From positions 1 to 44,513 of the forward strand of contig JACQDL010000037.1 of assembly GCA_016201065.1 (NCBI GenBank): 44,513 nucleotides of DNA, written 5' to 3'. How positions within the stretch are numbered: position 1 is the first letter of the stretch; the number at the start of each line of letters is the position of its first letter. The stretch comes from Actinomycetota bacterium. Lineage in GTDB: Bacteria; Actinomycetota; Actinomycetes; Mycobacteriales; JACQDL01. The translations under genes and the position numbers were made by a program. Of this stretch, positions 1 through 8,396 are shown one piece after another. A model generated the notes under the pieces. It was not told the origin of the DNA. It ran no database searches and worked only from the letters and a program-made list of their open reading frames with translations.

Positions 1-151
1 CCTCAGGCGAGGGCAGGTGATCCGACGGAAGCACGAGAAGGCCCAGTGGCTCAGTTCAAACGAGAACGGCGGCGCAGCCGCCACGAGTACATCGGCTCAA
101 CCGCGCAAGCCTGACGGCTCCCAAGCACGCTCATATGCAGCCGACTACGAC

Positions 152-283
152 CTGCCGGCCGAGATGAGCGGCACCGGGGAGATCGTCGACGGTGTTGTGC
201 AGGTCCACGCGGTGATGGCAGTCGAGGGGGACCGGGCCGTGTCCGGGCACCTGCACCGGGCTCGGGTGGGGCGGCGAGACTGA
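152..283 (+). pseudogene. Fragment of a PPC/DUF296 (PD1-like) domain protein
   Basis: The plus-strand translation contains the run EIVDGVVQVHAVMAVEGDR followed by AVSGHLHRARVG. This resembles the core of the PPC/DUF296 domain, where a conserved HxH-type segment and a GGHL-like turn are typical. Only about 45 residues remain before a stop at 281-283; a full domain has roughly 110-130. The residues upstream in the same frame (17-150) do not look like a protein. I read it as a truncated relic, with the missing C-terminal half replaced by sequence in which I see no gene. The family assignment is from memory of the motif, so it is moderate at best. Confidence 0.4.
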
Positions 284-585
284 TCTGCCATCCTGACGGC
301 GGCTTGGCCTCCTCCCAGCATGGTGCGGGATCGGCGGACCGCCAACCGGTACGCCTGTGATCTCGATCGGGCGGGTAAACCGGTACGGCGGTGCCGTCAC
401 CGATGACGTTGCGGCGTCGTTGTGCTGGAAATGGCCGAGCATCCACCATGCGTCCGGGACCGGTGGATGGCGATGAACCGGCCGGCCAGTCGGAGTGCGA
501 CGTCGTCATATGACTGCCCCAGCGGTGATCCACGGTTGCGGCAAAGTCGTGTGTCATGGTCCGGATGTGACTGTGGGTAGTCGGT
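284..585. other. Stretch without a recognisable gene
   Basis: Several open frames cross this stretch on both strands, but none gives a plausible protein: they are rich in Arg, Pro and Ser, as expected for out-of-frame GC-rich DNA. It lies between a PPC/DUF296 fragment and a transposase remnant and is probably decayed sequence. I see no tRNA, repeat array or convincing terminator. Confidence 0.5.
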
Positions 586-1060
586 CTATGGGATGAGGGC
601 CAGGGCGCGCATGCGGTCGCGGGCGATCGCTTCGGTGGTTTCTTTGATCTTGTTGTGGCCGGCGAGCCGGATCAGGCCGATGGCGAGGTTGCGGAGGGTG
701 GCCATGACCTGGGGGCCGTTGCCGGTGACCGACTGGTGGTGGTCCTCGCCCCGGAGGGTGTCGCCGGATCGGTGGATCCGGGCCCTGTGCTGCGAGGACG
801 TCGATGACCTCGTGCAGGTAGCGGTAGCCGGTGGCCTGGGAGACGCCGGCGTCGCGGGCCAGGCAGTGGATGCAGCCGCGTTCCCGAAAACCAGCGCAGC
901 GCCATGGCCGCCTGGCGGAACGGACCCAGCGCCCGGGTGCGTTTCCGGGTGCCCAGTGTCCTGCGGTGGGTGGTGAGGAGTCTGGCGACGTACTCCACGC
1001 CGTGGCGGGGACGTCGAGGGTGGCAAGATGGGCGACCAACGTGGAGACCCTGGTTCTGTG
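586..1060 (-). pseudogene. Chimeric, frameshifted transposase remnant
   Basis: Three minus-strand frames carry consecutive pieces of transposase-like protein. At about 1,050-900 one frame reads HGVEYVARLLTTHRRTLGTR and then RALGPFRQAAMALRWF. At about 865-773 another frame reads CIHCLARDAGVSQATGYRY followed by LHEVIDVLAAQ, the helix-turn-helix N-terminus typical of IS5-related (DDE_Tnp_4) transposases. At about 765-586 a third frame reads TGNGPQVMATLRNLAIGLI and ends near RDRMRALALIP, which looks like the C-terminus of an ISAs1-type transposase. The DDE catalytic core is absent, and the two ends seem to come from different families. No terminal inverted repeats were identified. It is a dead element and marks past IS activity in the accessory region. 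Confidence 0.65.
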
Positions 1061-1138
1061 GACAGTCTTGTGGTGAGAACCGTCCTACCAGGGGCTCCAC
1101 GCCTGTCCGCCGCCGGGTCCTTCCACGTCACCCCCGCC

Positions 1139-1771
1139 ATGAATGCCCGCATGTGGTCTTTTTGTGAAGATTTACGACGCGAACCTTGTAGAGAAAACCT
1201 CAGTGGGTCGCGTGCGGATAAGGTCCCCTTCGCCTGCTGCGTTCACCTCGGTCGACAGCACCACACGCTCTTCGACCAGCAGCCGCGCCGGTGGCGCCAG
1301 GTTTGCCGGCGTCGCGGATGGCCGGCGTGTCGTGCCGACGAGGGACAGCTCGACGAGCTTGCCCTCTTTCGCTGCAACGGTTGCACGGCCCGCCTGGCTT
1401 GGCTCACGCTGGCCCTTCGGGCCGAAGACCCCGACGCGCGCAAAGGATGGTACTGGGGGCTCAGCCCCGCCGACCGGCACGAAACTTCCTCTGTCCTGCA
1501 GACCGGAATCCCAACGTCGCCCGCGCCGGATCGAGCCGTCGAAGCTGCTCGGCTCCGCGCGGCGGGCTGGACAGTCGACGCGATCGCGGCCCAACTGGGC
1601 TGTAGGCGCCGAACCGTGCGGAATTGGCAGGCCGTCCGGATCGCGGGCTCCAGCTGGTCGCGGCCTATCAATCCGCCTGGGCCAGCGCGTCGGTGCGGTC
1701 ATCGTACGAGAGCAGCCCACTCATCGGGGAGACCTCACGCATCTCGATCGAATCGCGGTCCAAGCCCGTGA
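1139..1771 (+). CDS. Helix-turn-helix ORF, hypothetical, possibly truncated
   Basis: This frame has G/C-rich third positions around 1,290-1,650 and contains a credible HTH: DRAVEAARLRAAGWTVDAIA followed by AQLGCRRRTVRNWQA (about 1,525-1,640), as in resolvase or transposase DNA-binding domains. A CxxC-like cluster (RCNGCTARLAW) precedes it. The last 35 or so residues are antisense to the small minus-strand gene at 1,668-1,856 and look unnatural, so the real protein was probably cut off. The ATG at 1,139 is one possible start with no clear ribosome binding site, and the first 50 residues are not convincing. It could be the DNA-binding part of a lost mobile element. Function unknown. Confidence 0.3.
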   Translation: MNARMWSFCEDLRREPCRENLSGSRADKVPFACCVHLGRQHHTLFDQQPRRWRQVCRRRGWPACRADEGQLDELALFRCNGCTARLAWLTLALRAEDPDARKGWYWGLSPADRHETSSVLQTGIPTSPAPDRAVEAARLRAAGWTVDAIAAQLGCRRRTVRNWQAVRIAGSSWSRPINPPGPARRCGHRTRAAHSSGRPHASRSNRGPSP

Positions 1772-1856
1772 GCACCCGATGCAACCCGCGCACGTCCCCA
1801 CCCTCGACGAGCAACGTCCAACGTTCGAGGTTGCGCTGGTGTGGCTGGCCCGTCAT
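1668..1856 (-). CDS. Small hypothetical protein (62 aa)
   Basis: The ORF starts with ATG and encodes an acidic, soluble-looking protein (segments ERWTLLVEGGDVRGLHRVL and DSIEMREVSPMSGLL). About four fifths of third positions are G or C and the amino acid mix is normal, unlike the antisense frames. It lies 57 nt downstream of the 393-residue gene in the same orientation, so it may be its partner. I do not recognise the family and see no membrane segment, Cys cluster or signal peptide. It overlaps the tail of the convergent HTH ORF, and at most one of the two is likely intact there. Confidence 0.45.
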   Translation of the reverse strand: MTGQPHQRNLERWTLLVEGGDVRGLHRVLTGLDRDSIEMREVSPMSGLLSYDDRTDALAQAD

Positions 1857-1913
1857 GTCGTGGTAGGCAGGTGCCGCGGGCCGGTACCCCGCTGGGCGGT
1901 CGCGTGTCGTGCC

Positions 1914-3095
1914 CTATCGGAGAAGCGCTGGGCCCAGTCCGGCGCTGTCCAGACGAGCGATCAGGCTGGGCTTGCGGGCATGTAACTCACGCAGACCCGC
2001 GATCCTGGTGCCGAACGCCTCGACACCGTCAGCCTCGCGACCGATCGCATGAAGATCAGTCAGGATCGCCACGGCAACGTCGTACTCGGCCTGCTTCTTC
2101 GTCTCGATCAGCTGGCTCACCCGCTGCCAGGCGCCGTCCCCCTCCGCCACGAGATCCGCGCGGCGCCGGGCCGTGGCCTCGGCCGCCGCGCGTTCCCGGC
2201 GTGCCTGTTCCCGCGCCGCCTCTTCCTCCGCCTGCCGTTGCCGGTGCGCGTGGAGCGCGTCCGCCGCGGACAGCAACTCACTGGCCGTCCGTCGCCCGAC
2301 ACTGGCATCACCGTCGACACCCGCCGTGCCCGCACCTGCCGTGGTCTCGGCGTGGAATCGACGCAGCAGTTCGGTCCCCAGGTGCGCCGGACCACCCTGC
2401 ATCAGCCGCAGGAGCACCGTGTCTTTGTCCTCCGCCAGCAGACCCGACACCCAGGTGGCCAGGTCCGCGGCGGTCGGCTCCCGGGTCACGCGGTCGCAGC
2501 TGGCCTGCGCGGCAACGGCGACCAGGTCCTCGTCCAGGCCCAGGAACTCCACGAACCGCTGCAACGACCCGGTCAGCTCGCGCAGACCCGGGGGCACCGG
2601 CGGCTCGTGCTCCTCATCGGCCACGGCCTCGGACTGCACCGCGAACAACCACCCCAGGTACAGCAACCGGAGATCACCACGGGCAAGGTCCTCCCGCGCC
2701 GGGATGATCGAAGCCAACCAGCCCTCGCCGGCCTCCTCCCAGTAGCCCCCGGGTTCCTCCTCGCAGGTGTAGTCCAGGACCACGTGTTCGCCGCTGGACC
2801 ACGTCACGGCGGTCTCGTCCACGCAGTACTGCTGCACGGTCTCCGCCGCAAGCAGGGTCCGGGGCAGCCGAATCAACAACTGGCGGGTCCCCCAGTTCGC
2901 CATGTACAGGAAGGCGTCGAAGTGCCGTTCCACCAACTGCCGGGGGTCCCCGCGGAAGTCACCGTAGTTGTAGGAGACCACCAGGCTCGTCGACGTGATC
3001 CGCGCCCGCGACGACAACGACCTGAGCCGGGTCATCTCGTCGGCGGCCAGCGGACGATCCACCGCAAGGAACTCGTAGTACTGGTACTCGCTCAC
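1914..3095 (-). CDS. Conserved hypothetical protein with C-terminal coiled coil (393 aa)
   Basis: The gene starts at GTG (3,095) with SEYQYYEFLAVDRPLAADEM. I recall this opening from a widespread bacterial family of unknown function, often followed, as here, by a ...RARITSTSLVV..NYGDFRGDP segment and a FLYMANWGTRQLLIRLP segment (within residues 30-80). Residues about 140-260 are mixed alpha/beta. Residues about 275-345 are Glu/Arg/Ala-rich (RQRQAEEEAAREQARRERA) and should form a coiled coil, after which a short helical C-terminus closes the protein. There is no signal peptide and no obvious catalytic motif. It sits between a broken upstream gene (3,144-4,344) and a small downstream ORF in one orientation, possibly a former three-gene unit. 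The frame is intact and codon use is normal, so it may still be made. Confidence 0.8.
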   Translation of the reverse strand: MSEYQYYEFLAVDRPLAADEMTRLRSLSSRARITSTSLVVSYNYGDFRGDPRQLVERHFDAFLYMANWGTRQLLIRLPRTLLAAETVQQYCVDETAVTWSSGEHVVLDYTCEEEPGGYWEEAGEGWLASIIPAREDLARGDLRLLYLGWLFAVQSEAVADEEHEPPVPPGLRELTGSLQRFVEFLGLDEDLVAVAAQASCDRVTREPTAADLATWVSGLLAEDKDTVLLRLMQGGPAHLGTELLRRFHAETTAGAGTAGVDGDASVGRRTASELLSAADALHAHRQRQAEEEAAREQARRERAAAEATARRRADLVAEGDGAWQRVSQLIETKKQAEYDVAVAILTDLHAIGREADGVEAFGTRIAGLRELHARKPSLIARLDSAGLGPALLR

Positions 3096-3143
3096 GACGT
3101 GACATCGTGCCCGAACGGCGGCCTGCCGCCAAAACCACCGCAG

Positions 3144-4344
3144 TCAGGCGTTGCTCTGCGGGGGCAGCGCGTAGCCGGCGCGCGGCAGGGCGGCGTGGAA
3201 CTTCGCCTCGTGTTCGGGTGCCGCAGCCGGGTACCGGTCGCCCAGGTGCCGGCAGTACCGTCCGGTCCGGCGGTCACGGGCGATCAGCGTCGCGGTCGCG
3301 GCGTCCGCGCAGGCGATGAGGTGGACCAGCCCCTCGTCCCGGACCACCAGCGCCGCCGCCGTCCGAGCGATGACCATTCTGGGCACCCGGTGAACCACCG
3401 GTCCCGGAGTTCGCATCGTCGAGGTCACCGTCCAGGACCTCCGGGGTGTAGGCCGGCTCCAGGCCGAACACGTATGTCCCGAGGCGGTTCAGCCGGATGG
3501 CGACCAGTCCGTCGTAGCGGCTCAACGCGTCGATGTCGTCCGCACCCCAGTTGTCACGGAAATCGTCCCGCGCGCCCTCGGCGTCGCCGTACGCGAGGTC
3601 GAACAGACCCAACGTCCCGGCGTACTCGAACAGGACCGCCAACGTGTAACGGCCCTCGATGATCGGCCACTCCCCGAACCCCGCGTACCCCAGACTGGCG
3701 TACTCCGCATCGACCAGGTACAGCTTCCACGGGTCGCGTGCCACCGAGAACCCGGGCTTCGAGCGGTACATCACCGCGAACAGGTCATCGAGGCGCAGCC
3801 ACCGGCCCGGCGGACACGCCGCCAACGCCTGCCCCACCGCCCGGCGCCGCGGTCCGGCCGCGGTCAACGCCCGTGCCGAACGCTGGCCCTTGATCTCCTC
3901 GACCCGGCTCATCTCGTCGATCACCGCATGCGAGATCCACCGGGTCCACAGCGTCCGGATCGTGCGTTCCGGTGGTGCCGTTGACGCCGCGCGCCCCTTC
4001 GCGGTCAACTGGAGTCGGCTCCCCGCCACCTCAGCCAGGCCACCGGCCTGGAGGAGCAGGGGCCATGCGTACGCCGCGATCGGGTCGCCGTCGTAGAAGT
4101 CTCCGCCCCGGAGGACCTCGCTCACCAACCCGACGGCGGTTGCCGCCGGACGCTTGGTCTTCTCGCTGCACCGCAACCGGCCCCCGGCGCACAACCGCAG
4201 CACCGCCAGCACATCCGGCAACGCCAGCGTTGCTCCCTCGCGTATCCACACGTCGTCGACGTCGACGTCGACGTCGACGACGACACCGAGACCAGCGAGG
4301 TCGTCGAGGGTGCCGGCGGCAGCGGCAGGATCGGGGGCTGCCAC
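3144..4344 (-). pseudogene. Broken conserved hypothetical gene (internal deletion and frameshift)
   Basis: The first part (4,344 to about 3,430) is a good coding frame with segments such as RWISHAVIDEMSRVEEIKGQ, LDDLFAVMYRSKPGFSV and LNRLGTYVFGLEPAYTPEVL. It then turns into Gly/Arg-rich nonsense. A second frame, open from 3,428 to 3,144, carries a coherent C-terminus: ARTAAALVVRDEGLVHLIAC, ADAATATLIARDRRTGRYCR, then KFHAALPRAGYALPPQ. Both look like parts of one family of large actinobacterial proteins, so the middle was probably deleted at about 3,390-3,430 with loss of frame. The GTG start at 4,344 keeps a TAGGGT hexamer 6 nt upstream. It could instead be two separate genes. Function unknown. 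Confidence 0.55.
4255..4278. repeat. Hexanucleotide tandem repeat, GTCGAC x4
   Basis: Four exact copies of GTCGAC run head to tail, continuing into an imperfect GAC-rich tail. On the minus strand they encode a Val-Asp run near the N-terminus of the broken gene starting at 4,344. A six-base unit changes length without shifting frame. Confidence 0.8.
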
Positions 4345-4350
4345 GCAACG

Positions 4351-4356
4351 ACCCTA
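4351..4356 (-). promoter_or_regulatory. Candidate -10 (TAGGGT) of a leaderless start
   Basis: Read on the minus strand, TAGGGT is followed by six bases and then the GTG at 4,344. The same geometry is seen at several genuine genes in this window, so the broken gene probably still has a promoter. No good -35 was identified. Confidence 0.35.
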
Positions 4357-4428
4357 CCGATCAGCCCGGACACTGCGGGAAGCCGAGAGCACGCAGCGGG
4401 AACGGACGAGCAGTGGCCCGTCACCCGT

Positions 4429-4630
4429 TCAGAACTCGTATCCATGCTCGATCCAACAGCGCCAGTCCTCGATCGCCTGACGGGTCTCCTCGTCAATGTC
4501 GCCACGAGGGTCGAGTTGCGCTGGGGACCACACAACGTGCGCGCCAAGGCTAGACGATGGTGTCCTGGAGGTAGTAGTACCAGCCCATGGCCCGCTCCCC
4601 GCTGTCGTAGGCGTCGACAACGATCTCCAT
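4429..4630 (-). pseudogene. Remnant of a CcbP-like calcium-binding protein gene
   Basis: From the ATG at 4,630 one frame reads MEIVVDAYDSGERAMGWYYY followed by LQDTI and a stop. A second frame just downstream (about 4,540-4,429) reads LDPRGDIDEETRQAIEDWRC followed by WIEHGYEF and a stop. These look like the beginning and end of the same family, the small CcbP-like calcium-binding proteins that share an AMGWYYYLED start and an acidic DW..W...GY end. About 45 central residues are missing and the two halves are out of frame. Intact members have about 110-120 residues; here about 60 remain. Assignment is by remembered motif. Confidence 0.55.
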
Positions 4631-4852
4631 GGAGATCCGGTGCTCACGTTCCGGTTCCCTGGCCCGACCTGTCACCGGCATTCCTCTCAATAGGCGTGGC
4701 TTGTCAACATGGATGTCCCCCGACAGGTGCCTGCGGGAGCCGATGGCCGCAGTGGTCAGCGGTGGATTCTCCCGCGGGTCCCGATCCGTGCGGTTGGATA
4801 TGGTCGACCCGCCGTCCACTGTCCGCAACCGGGGTGACAACGGAAGGGTCCG

Positions 4853-5900
4853 ATGAAGCATCCACGACACGACCGCCCGCTCGGGCTCGGGGAGTTCCTG
4901 TACACCCTGGAAGCACAGCTGGCTTCGCTCACCAGTGCCGAGATCACGGCCGCACTCCTGGTCCACGCCCAGCGGCTCCCGGCCCCCGATCGTCTCGGAT
5001 TCCTCGGCATCTTCACCGAGGCACCCCCGCACCGCCCCACGGCAGAGCACACGGCGAGCACCCTCCTGAGACATTCCTGCCGGACTGGATCGACGCCCTG
5101 ACCGACGCCGGCCGGCTCGCGGACCTACTCAACCGCCTCGGGGACCCGTCCTCGGCCGTCGAAGCCCGACGGGACGCCTCGCGGTGCACACCCACCCGCC
5201 GCCGCTTGCTGGCCCTCGTTGAGGCGGGCGAGGCTGCGGGTTGCCTCACCGAGACCCTCACCGCCGAGGCCGGGCAGATCGGACCGGACCCGGATCGCCT
5301 GGCCTGCGGACTCCTCCTGCTCGCCGGGCAGGTTGATCAGGCGGCAGCCGCGCTGGCCGGGGCTGCTCTGGTGGGTTGGTCCCGACCGCTGCATCCCGGC
5401 CCGGTCGTCCTGCCGTACCTGCTGGTGGCCGCCACGGGAGCCGCGCCCCCAGCAGCCGGGTCCAGTTCCTTGGGTGCGGCCTTCGCTGCGATTGACACGG
5501 CCCTCCACCAGCCGTACCACCTCGGGTCGGACAGCGACGACCTGGCGAACTGCCACCTCATTGACGACCTGCACGACTTCGACGAGCAGGACGACGCAAC
5601 CCGGCCCGATGCGGCTCCGGCGGACACCGTGGTCGCCCGCCTGACCCGGCAGATCACCGAGTCCGGCGTGCCCGAGCAACGACGTCGCCAGTGGCTGTCC
5701 GTCGCCGGGACCGCCGTCGAGAACCGGGTCGACGCGATCGTCAGCAGCAAGCACCGCCGTGCGTACGAGCGGGCGGCGGCCCTGGCTGTCGCCTACACCG
5801 AGGCCCTGGTCGCCACCGGCACCAGCCCACGACGGGCCTACCTCACCGGCATCCGGGTGAGATACCCCCGCCACTCCGCGTTCCGCGCCGAAGCGGACCA
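4853..5900 (+). pseudogene. Broken conserved hypothetical gene (TPR-like), 5' end frameshifted from 3' part
   Basis: A credible start (ATG at 4,853, preceded by GGAAGG) opens a frame reading LGEFLYTLEAQLASLTSAEI and then HAQRLPAPDRLGFLGIFTEA, which stops at 5,101. From about 5,060 the coherent protein continues in a different frame: TFLPDWIDALTDAGR, then helical segments (RLACGLLLLAGQVDQAAAAL, AYERAAALAVAYTEALVATG) and an end near RVRYPRHSAFRAEAD (about 5,890). In the related proteins I recall, roughly 200 residues separate the two parts, so a deletion as well as a frameshift is likely. The downstream frame has no stop before the next gene and runs into jetA. Function unknown. Confidence 0.55.
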
Positions 5901-6039
5901 CCGGGCGTTCCTGCCGGCACCGTCCACGTACGGCATTCGGGTGAACACCGGAGAACCATCGGATTTCACGCACGACCCTGCCGATGGGCGATCGTGGCGC
6001 GCCGACCGCCGCAGTTCCGCCAGCGCGCAGGTGGGGGCG

Positions 6040-7674
6040 ATGGCCGATTCTGGTGACCCGGCGCGGACGGACCGTGCCGCTGTCGTGTCGCCGGCCGCCG
6101 ACGCGACGACGCGTGGTCGCTGGCGGGCACTGGTGCTCACCGACCCGGTCGCGCGACTCGTCCGCAACGCCGTCCACGCCGACGTGGACGGCGACACCTA
6201 CGACCTCCGGCAGCTCGCGCTCGCCGCGATCGACCTGGTCGTCGCGTCGATGGGGTTCGCCCGGGAGGCGACGCTCGATGAGGTCGTCGACACGCTCACT
6301 GGTGTGGCCGCCCGGATGCAACCGGCGGAGGAGCACGCGCACCAGTGGCGTGACGTCGCGCAGGTGGTCGTGAAGGGGCTCCTGAACGACGCCCACCTTC
6401 AGCGCACGTTCAGCTACGCCTTCGCCGACCTCGCCGACCTCGCCGACCCGGACGCGGTCCGCTGGGAGCCCTACGACTTCCGGTTGTTGTCGCTGCGCGA
6501 CACCGAGTACGGACCCGTCCTCGTCGCCAGCGACCAGGCAGTGCTGCTGTACCTGCACGGGCTGGACGTCGACATCGAGGACGCCGACGCCGCGCTGGCA
6601 CATGTGCTGCAACGACAGCTCGACGACCGCCGTTTCGACGCCGCAGTCGGCACGGCCACCCAGGCGGAGCGGACGAGCATCGCGATGTCGGCGCAACTGG
6701 CGGACCTGCTGGAGGCGACCAACCGTGACGTGCGCAGCCACGACTGGCTCGTTGACGTCCCCGGCCGACTGGAACGCGCCCGCCGGCACGTACACCACCG
6801 CATCGGCGAGGACGACCACTTCCTCGACCACGTGCAGGCCGGCCTCGACGCCGGCACCTCCGCGGCGGTGCGGGCGGCGTCCGGGCAGATCGTGGACCTG
6901 CTGCAGCGCGCGAAGCAGGTCCACCTGGACCTCGAGCGGCGGCTTATCGGCGCCCGCCAGGTGTTCCTCTCCGCGCAGGTCCGCCAGCGGCTCGCGCCGC
7001 GGCGCCGGCTGCGGCTGCTCGCCATGGGCGCGGAGTTGTTCGTGCCGACGCTCGCGCTCCCGGCCGGCGCCGCGACGGCGGTGGTGGACCGGTTCGCCGA
7101 GCACGCGCTTGGCGTGTCGGTGCCGCGCCTGATCAGGTTCGACGACGTGCTCGACACACTGTGGGCGCCACCTCGGGTCCGGGAGGCGCCCGACGCCACC
7201 GCCGAGGACCCCGGCGACGACACCGACACCGGCGACATCCAGCGGTACGCCGAGGCGGTCCTTCGGGCCGCCCGCGACATCGTCCGGGTCACTCGAACCG
7301 CGCCGGTGCGGTTGTCGACGCTCCTCGACGCCGCCGCCACGGTCGACCCGGCCGCCGTCGAGGGCGCCGTCGACGACGTGATCGAACTGGTTCTGCTATC
7401 CAGTCTGTGGGCGTTCGCCCCCGACGTCACCGATGAGGAGATCAGCAGCCAGGTCGATCTGCTCGCCTCCGGCCTCCGCGCCGTCGACGACGGCACGCCG
7501 ATGCGGCGCCACGGTGCCGACGGCACGGACGGTACCGGCGCCACGGACAGCGTCCGGGGCGTCAGCGGCATCTGGGGCGCCGACCTCCTCGTGACCGCGG
7601 CGGCCACCGACCCGACGAGTGACCCGGCCGGCGGGACGACGACCGGGACGACCGGTGACGGGCGCCCCCGATGA
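6040..7674 (+). CDS. Wadjet/Mks-like kleisin-type subunit (JetA candidate, 544 aa)
   Basis: First gene of a four-gene overlapping operon. The ATG at 6,040 follows a G-rich GGTGGGGGCG. The frame is open far upstream, but that part belongs to a relic, and 544 residues fits the roughly 500-residue JetA/MksF (MukF-like) subunits that link the SMC ATPase heads. Residues about 25-120 look like winged-helix modules (YDLRQLALAAIDLVVASMGF, VARMQPAEEHAHQW-type helices). The middle is long-helical with an Arg-rich stretch (QVRQRLAPRRRLRLLAMGAE), and residues about 420-500 are again helical. The last 50 residues are Gly/Thr/Asp-rich and probably disordered. It ends in a 4-base ATGA overlap with the next gene. 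Assignment rests mainly on operon context, since I see no diagnostic motif. Role: subunit of an SMC complex acting on DNA, probably in plasmid defence. Confidence 0.6.
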   Translation: MADSGDPARTDRAAVVSPAADATTRGRWRALVLTDPVARLVRNAVHADVDGDTYDLRQLALAAIDLVVASMGFAREATLDEVVDTLTGVAARMQPAEEHAHQWRDVAQVVVKGLLNDAHLQRTFSYAFADLADLADPDAVRWEPYDFRLLSLRDTEYGPVLVASDQAVLLYLHGLDVDIEDADAALAHVLQRQLDDRRFDAAVGTATQAERTSIAMSAQLADLLEATNRDVRSHDWLVDVPGRLERARRHVHHRIGEDDHFLDHVQAGLDAGTSAAVRAASGQIVDLLQRAKQVHLDLERRLIGARQVFLSAQVRQRLAPRRRLRLLAMGAELFVPTLALPAGAATAVVDRFAEHALGVSVPRLIRFDDVLDTLWAPPRVREAPDATAEDPGDDTDTGDIQRYAEAVLRAARDIVRVTRTAPVRLSTLLDAAATVDPAAVEGAVDDVIELVLLSSLWAFAPDVTDEEISSQVDLLASGLRAVDDGTPMRRHGADGTDGTGATDSVRGVSGIWGADLLVTAAATDPTSDPAGGTTTGTTGDGRPR

Positions 7675-8396
7675 CCAGCCCCGCCGCCGACCTGACCGCC
7701 GTGCGCGCGGCCAGCGAACTGCTGGCGTTCGGCCTCTCCCGGACCCAGCGACCCCTCGACGGCAGCGACTACCACCGGCTACTCGACCGCTACCGCACCG
7801 ACCTCGGGTTCCGGGACACCGTCGACACGATCGCCGAGGGCCTCGGCCTCGACGTGATCGGGACGCCGCGCACCGGGCTGGTGCTCGTGCCGGACCCGAG
7901 CGGGCCATTCGCCACCCGGCTGGCCGACCTCAGACCCGGGATGCCCGCGGAGGACAAGCTCGTCGCCGGGCTGGTCCTGCTGGCGCTCGCGGCGTACGCC
8001 TACCCGAACGAGGTGGACCTCGACGACACCGAGACCAAGCTCGTCAACGTCGTGAAGGTCGACGAGTTCATCCGCGCCGCCATCGGCGGCCTGTCCGAGC
8101 TGGACGGACCGGACGGCTCCGCCGGGGAGCGGGCCCGCACCGCGGCGGCGACGTACGCGAACCTGCCGTCGCTGCGTACCACCCCGACCGGACGCCGCGC
8201 CGTCGGATGCACGCTCAAGCACATCGAGATCGTCTGTGACTGGCTCGTCGAGCAGGGCGCCGCGCGGGAGGCCCGGGCACTCGGCGCGGACACGTTCCAG
8301 CTCACCGACCGGTTTCGCCTGCTCGTGGCCGACTCCGCCGGATCGGCTGCCCTGGCGGCGCTGCGTGAGGCCCGCCGCACCCAGATCACGCCATGA
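7671..8396 (+). CDS. Wadjet/Mks-like MukE-type subunit (JetB candidate, 241 aa)
   Basis: The ATG overlaps the stop of jetA (ATGA), and its own stop overlaps the start of the SMC gene in the same way, which implies translational coupling and fixed stoichiometry. Length and character fit JetB/MksE (MukE-like) proteins: an N-terminal helical part (AVRAASELLAFGLSRTQ), a hydrophobic helix (LVAGLVLLALAAYAYP, about residues 102-117) and a C-terminal winged-helix-like region (TLKHIEIVCDWLVEQGAARE with ADTFQLTDRFRLLVAD). These proteins bind the kleisin and DNA in known complexes. No catalytic motif is expected or seen. Sequence alone would not identify the family; the setting between a kleisin-like and an SMC-like gene does. 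Confidence 0.6.
   Translation: MTSPAADLTAVRAASELLAFGLSRTQRPLDGSDYHRLLDRYRTDLGFRDTVDTIAEGLGLDVIGTPRTGLVLVPDPSGPFATRLADLRPGMPAEDKLVAGLVLLALAAYAYPNEVDLDDTETKLVNVVKVDEFIRAAIGGLSELDGPDGSAGERARTAAATYANLPSLRTTPTGRRAVGCTLKHIEIVCDWLVEQGAAREARALGADTFQLTDRFRLLVADSAGSAALAALREARRTQITP

Noticed and set aside
2049-3662. A 537-codon plus-strand frame opposite the 393-residue gene
   Set aside because: The minus strand carries a coherent protein with known family features, whereas the plus frame ends in long Arg/Pro/Ser runs.
5125-7104. A 659-codon minus-strand frame opposite jetA
   Set aside because: Composition is unnatural (Arg, Val, Gly, His-rich), with no domains; it is the shadow of the plus-strand genes.
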